A stretch of 64,000 bases of DNA from Eutrophobius brisbanensis. GTDB lineage: Bacteria; Pseudomonadota; Gammaproteobacteria; Eutrophobiales; Eutrophobiaceae. The stretch spans positions 930,001-994,000 of the forward strand of contig JAYPQE010000003.1 in the NCBI GenBank assembly GCA_038131795.1, read 5' to 3'. The position numbers and the translations under genes are program-made. Positions 62,903-64,000 of this stretch are shown here, one piece after another. The notes beneath the pieces were generated by a model. That model did no database searches. It was given only the letters and a program-made list of their open reading frames with translations, and had not been told where the DNA came from. Position 1 is the first letter of the stretch. Each line of letters opens with the position of its first letter.

Positions 62903-63670
62903 ATGAAAGCGATTCCTGTCCCGGCATTCAATGATAATTATATCTGGTTAATACAGAATACTTCGACGTCCAATGTGGCCATTGTAGACCCCGGTGATGC
63001 GGCGCCGGTGATAACCTATCTTGAAAACAATAATCTACACCCTGTTGCAATTTTAATTACCCATCACCATGGAGATCATATTGGCGGTATAAAAGAATTA
63101 ATTGCCAAATATAATATGCCAGTCTATGGGCCTAGCTCTGAACGTATCCATGATATAACCATCCCCCTTGAGGATGGAGATAAAGTCAAACTCAAAGACC
63201 TGGATGCCACATTTGATGTCCTGGGTGTGCCAGGTCATACCCTGGGTCATATAGCATACTATGGTCACGGTAAGCTGTTTATAGGCGACACCTTATTTCT
63301 ATCTGGCTGTGGCCGGCTATTTGAAGGTAGCGCGGAACAAATGCATCACTCATTGGAGAAAATTGTTGCACTTCCCGATAGCACGGAGATTTATTGTGCC
63401 CATGAATATACTCTCGCAAATTTGCGTTTTGCAATAACTGTAGAACCAGACAATGAGGCCATACTGTCGAAAATAAAACATTGCAATCTACAGCGTGAGC
63501 AAAATCTACCTACGGTTCCCGGTACTCTAAATAGTGAAAAACAGACAAATCCATTTCTCAGGGCCCACGTCCCTGAGGTAATTTCTGCAGCAGAACGCTA
63601 TGCAGGCACGCAATTAAATGGTCAGGTGGAAGTGTTTGCCACTATCCGAAGTTGGAAAGATAATTTTTAG
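62903..63670 (+). CDS. gloB: Hydroxyacylglutathione hydrolase (glyoxalase II)
   Basis: 255 residues: PVPAFNDNYIWLIQN at the N terminus, the metallo-beta-lactamase metal motif LITHHHGDHIGGIKEL (HxHxDH), GHTLGHIAYYGHGKLFIGDTLFLSGCGRLFEGSAEQM, and CAHEYTLANLRFA. It hydrolyses S-lactoylglutathione in methylglyoxal detoxification. The gene order with mltD and the methyltransferase supports the call. Confidence 0.97.
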   Translation: MKAIPVPAFNDNYIWLIQNTSTSNVAIVDPGDAAPVITYLENNNLHPVAILITHHHGDHIGGIKELIAKYNMPVYGPSSERIHDITIPLEDGDKVKLKDLDATFDVLGVPGHTLGHIAYYGHGKLFIGDTLFLSGCGRLFEGSAEQMHHSLEKIVALPDSTEIYCAHEYTLANLRFAITVEPDNEAILSKIKHCNLQREQNLPTVPGTLNSEKQTNPFLRAHVPEVISAAERYAGTQLNGQVEVFATIRSWKDNF

Positions 63671-63750
63671 TGCCTGTCACACAGTTGATTCACTGTTCAT
63701 AAAAACAAATAAAACTTGACGCTTTTCAACCAGTTGCATACGATGGCGCG

Positions 63751-64000
63751 ATGGGGTTAAGAGCTTTTTTGACAATAACAATCTACTCTGTTCTATCGGC
63801 GTGCGCCAGTCTGCCTGTCGACACGCCATCGACTAGTGTCAATAATACTCAGGTCATTAACAAATCCACACCGGCACAACGGCCTGAACCGCTGGAATTG
63901 ATTGAGCAGGATTCAGCCGTACGCTTAATGACCCACGATGTAAATCAGGCAGATCCCAGAGAAGAATATGCCGATGTGTGGACCAGAATCCGAAATAACC
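63751..64000 (+). CDS. mltD: MltD-like membrane-bound lytic transglycosylase, N-terminal part (runs off the right edge)
   Basis: 83 codons from the ATG at 63751, open to the window end. A signal peptide (MGLRAFLTITIYSVLSAC) ends in a lipobox LSAC. A Ser/Thr/Pro-rich stretch follows, then DPREEYADVWTRIRNN, which resembles the start of the MltD catalytic region (DVW.RIR.GF). mltD is next to gloB in E. coli and relatives, although orientation differs between genomes. The SLT and LysM domains would lie beyond the window, so the call rests on a short stretch and context. Confidence 0.75.
   Translation, partial: MGLRAFLTITIYSVLSACASLPVDTPSTSVNNTQVINKSTPAQRPEPLELIEQDSAVRLMTHDVNQADPREEYADVWTRIRNN

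Overview
This window looks like the chromosome of a free-living gammaproteobacterium outside the Enterobacterales, moderately AT-rich. The evidence is gene order. surE-pcm-nlpD-rpoS, initiator tRNA-rimP-nusA-infB-rbfA-truB-rpsO-pnp, rpsP-rimM-trmD-rplS, and mltD-gloB-methyltransferase-rnhA-dnaQ are all classic gammaproteobacterial strings. Most of the window is housekeeping sequence, broken up by one accessory stretch and several decaying genes. Both edges cut genes: an RND/MMPL exporter on the left and an MltD-like lytic transglycosylase on the right.

Layout. 1-5.6 kb: a tightly coupled minus-strand operon pqiA-pqiB-pqiC-LolA-like-RND exporter, which reads as an envelope lipid-transport unit. 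5.7-9.5 kb: a DMT transporter, a DUF1631 remnant with an in-frame stop, and a lipoyl-domain dihydrolipoamide dehydrogenase. 9.5-16.7 kb: class Ia ribonucleotide reductase (nrdA, nrdB) behind a readable promoter with a perfect DnaA box and NrdR-like boxes, then an 866-bp palindrome-rich gap, a 7Fe ferredoxin and an adrenodoxin-type ferredoxin reductase. 16.7-19.7 kb: waaA, a DUF3108 protein and dsbC. 19.7-28.7 kb: an accessory stretch between dsbC and xerD. It holds a solitary GspE/PilB-type ATPase, a DOPA-dioxygenase-like protein, a GFA protein, an SDR, a TonB-dependent receptor, a six-TM protein, a pobA stub and a truncated, GC-rich IS91-type transposase.

28.8-46.8 kb: xerD, ogt, the rpsP operon, 5-formyl-THF cyclo-ligase, a BASS transporter, rimO, metA, an unknown P-loop protein, a MAPEG protein and the long translation/RNA-decay operon headed by tRNA-fMet. 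Partial direct and inverted copies of that tRNA lie just downstream of it. 46.8-49.4 kb: a divergent AmmeMemoRadiSam locus. The radical SAM gene (amrS) and a Memo-AMMECR1 fusion gene are each intact except for one in-frame TAA. 49.4-55 kb: a TPR lipoprotein, mrcB, a lysine-repeat histone-H1-like gene that ends in a nine-A run with a hidden 41-residue out-of-frame tail, adk, an Mth938-like gene and rpoS. 55-64 kb: nlpD, pcm, surE, argF, argD, a PuuD-like membrane protein, grxD, dnaQ, rnhA, a methyltransferase, gloB and mltD.

The items most worth a second look are the paired nonsense codons in the AmmeMemoRadiSam genes, the poly-A frameshift site in the H1-like gene, the rearranged initiator-tRNA copies with an unusual U1/U72 mismatch, the palindrome cluster after nrdB, and the combined Pqi/LolA/RND operon. 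All calls come from reading the sequence and remembered family features; no database search was run.
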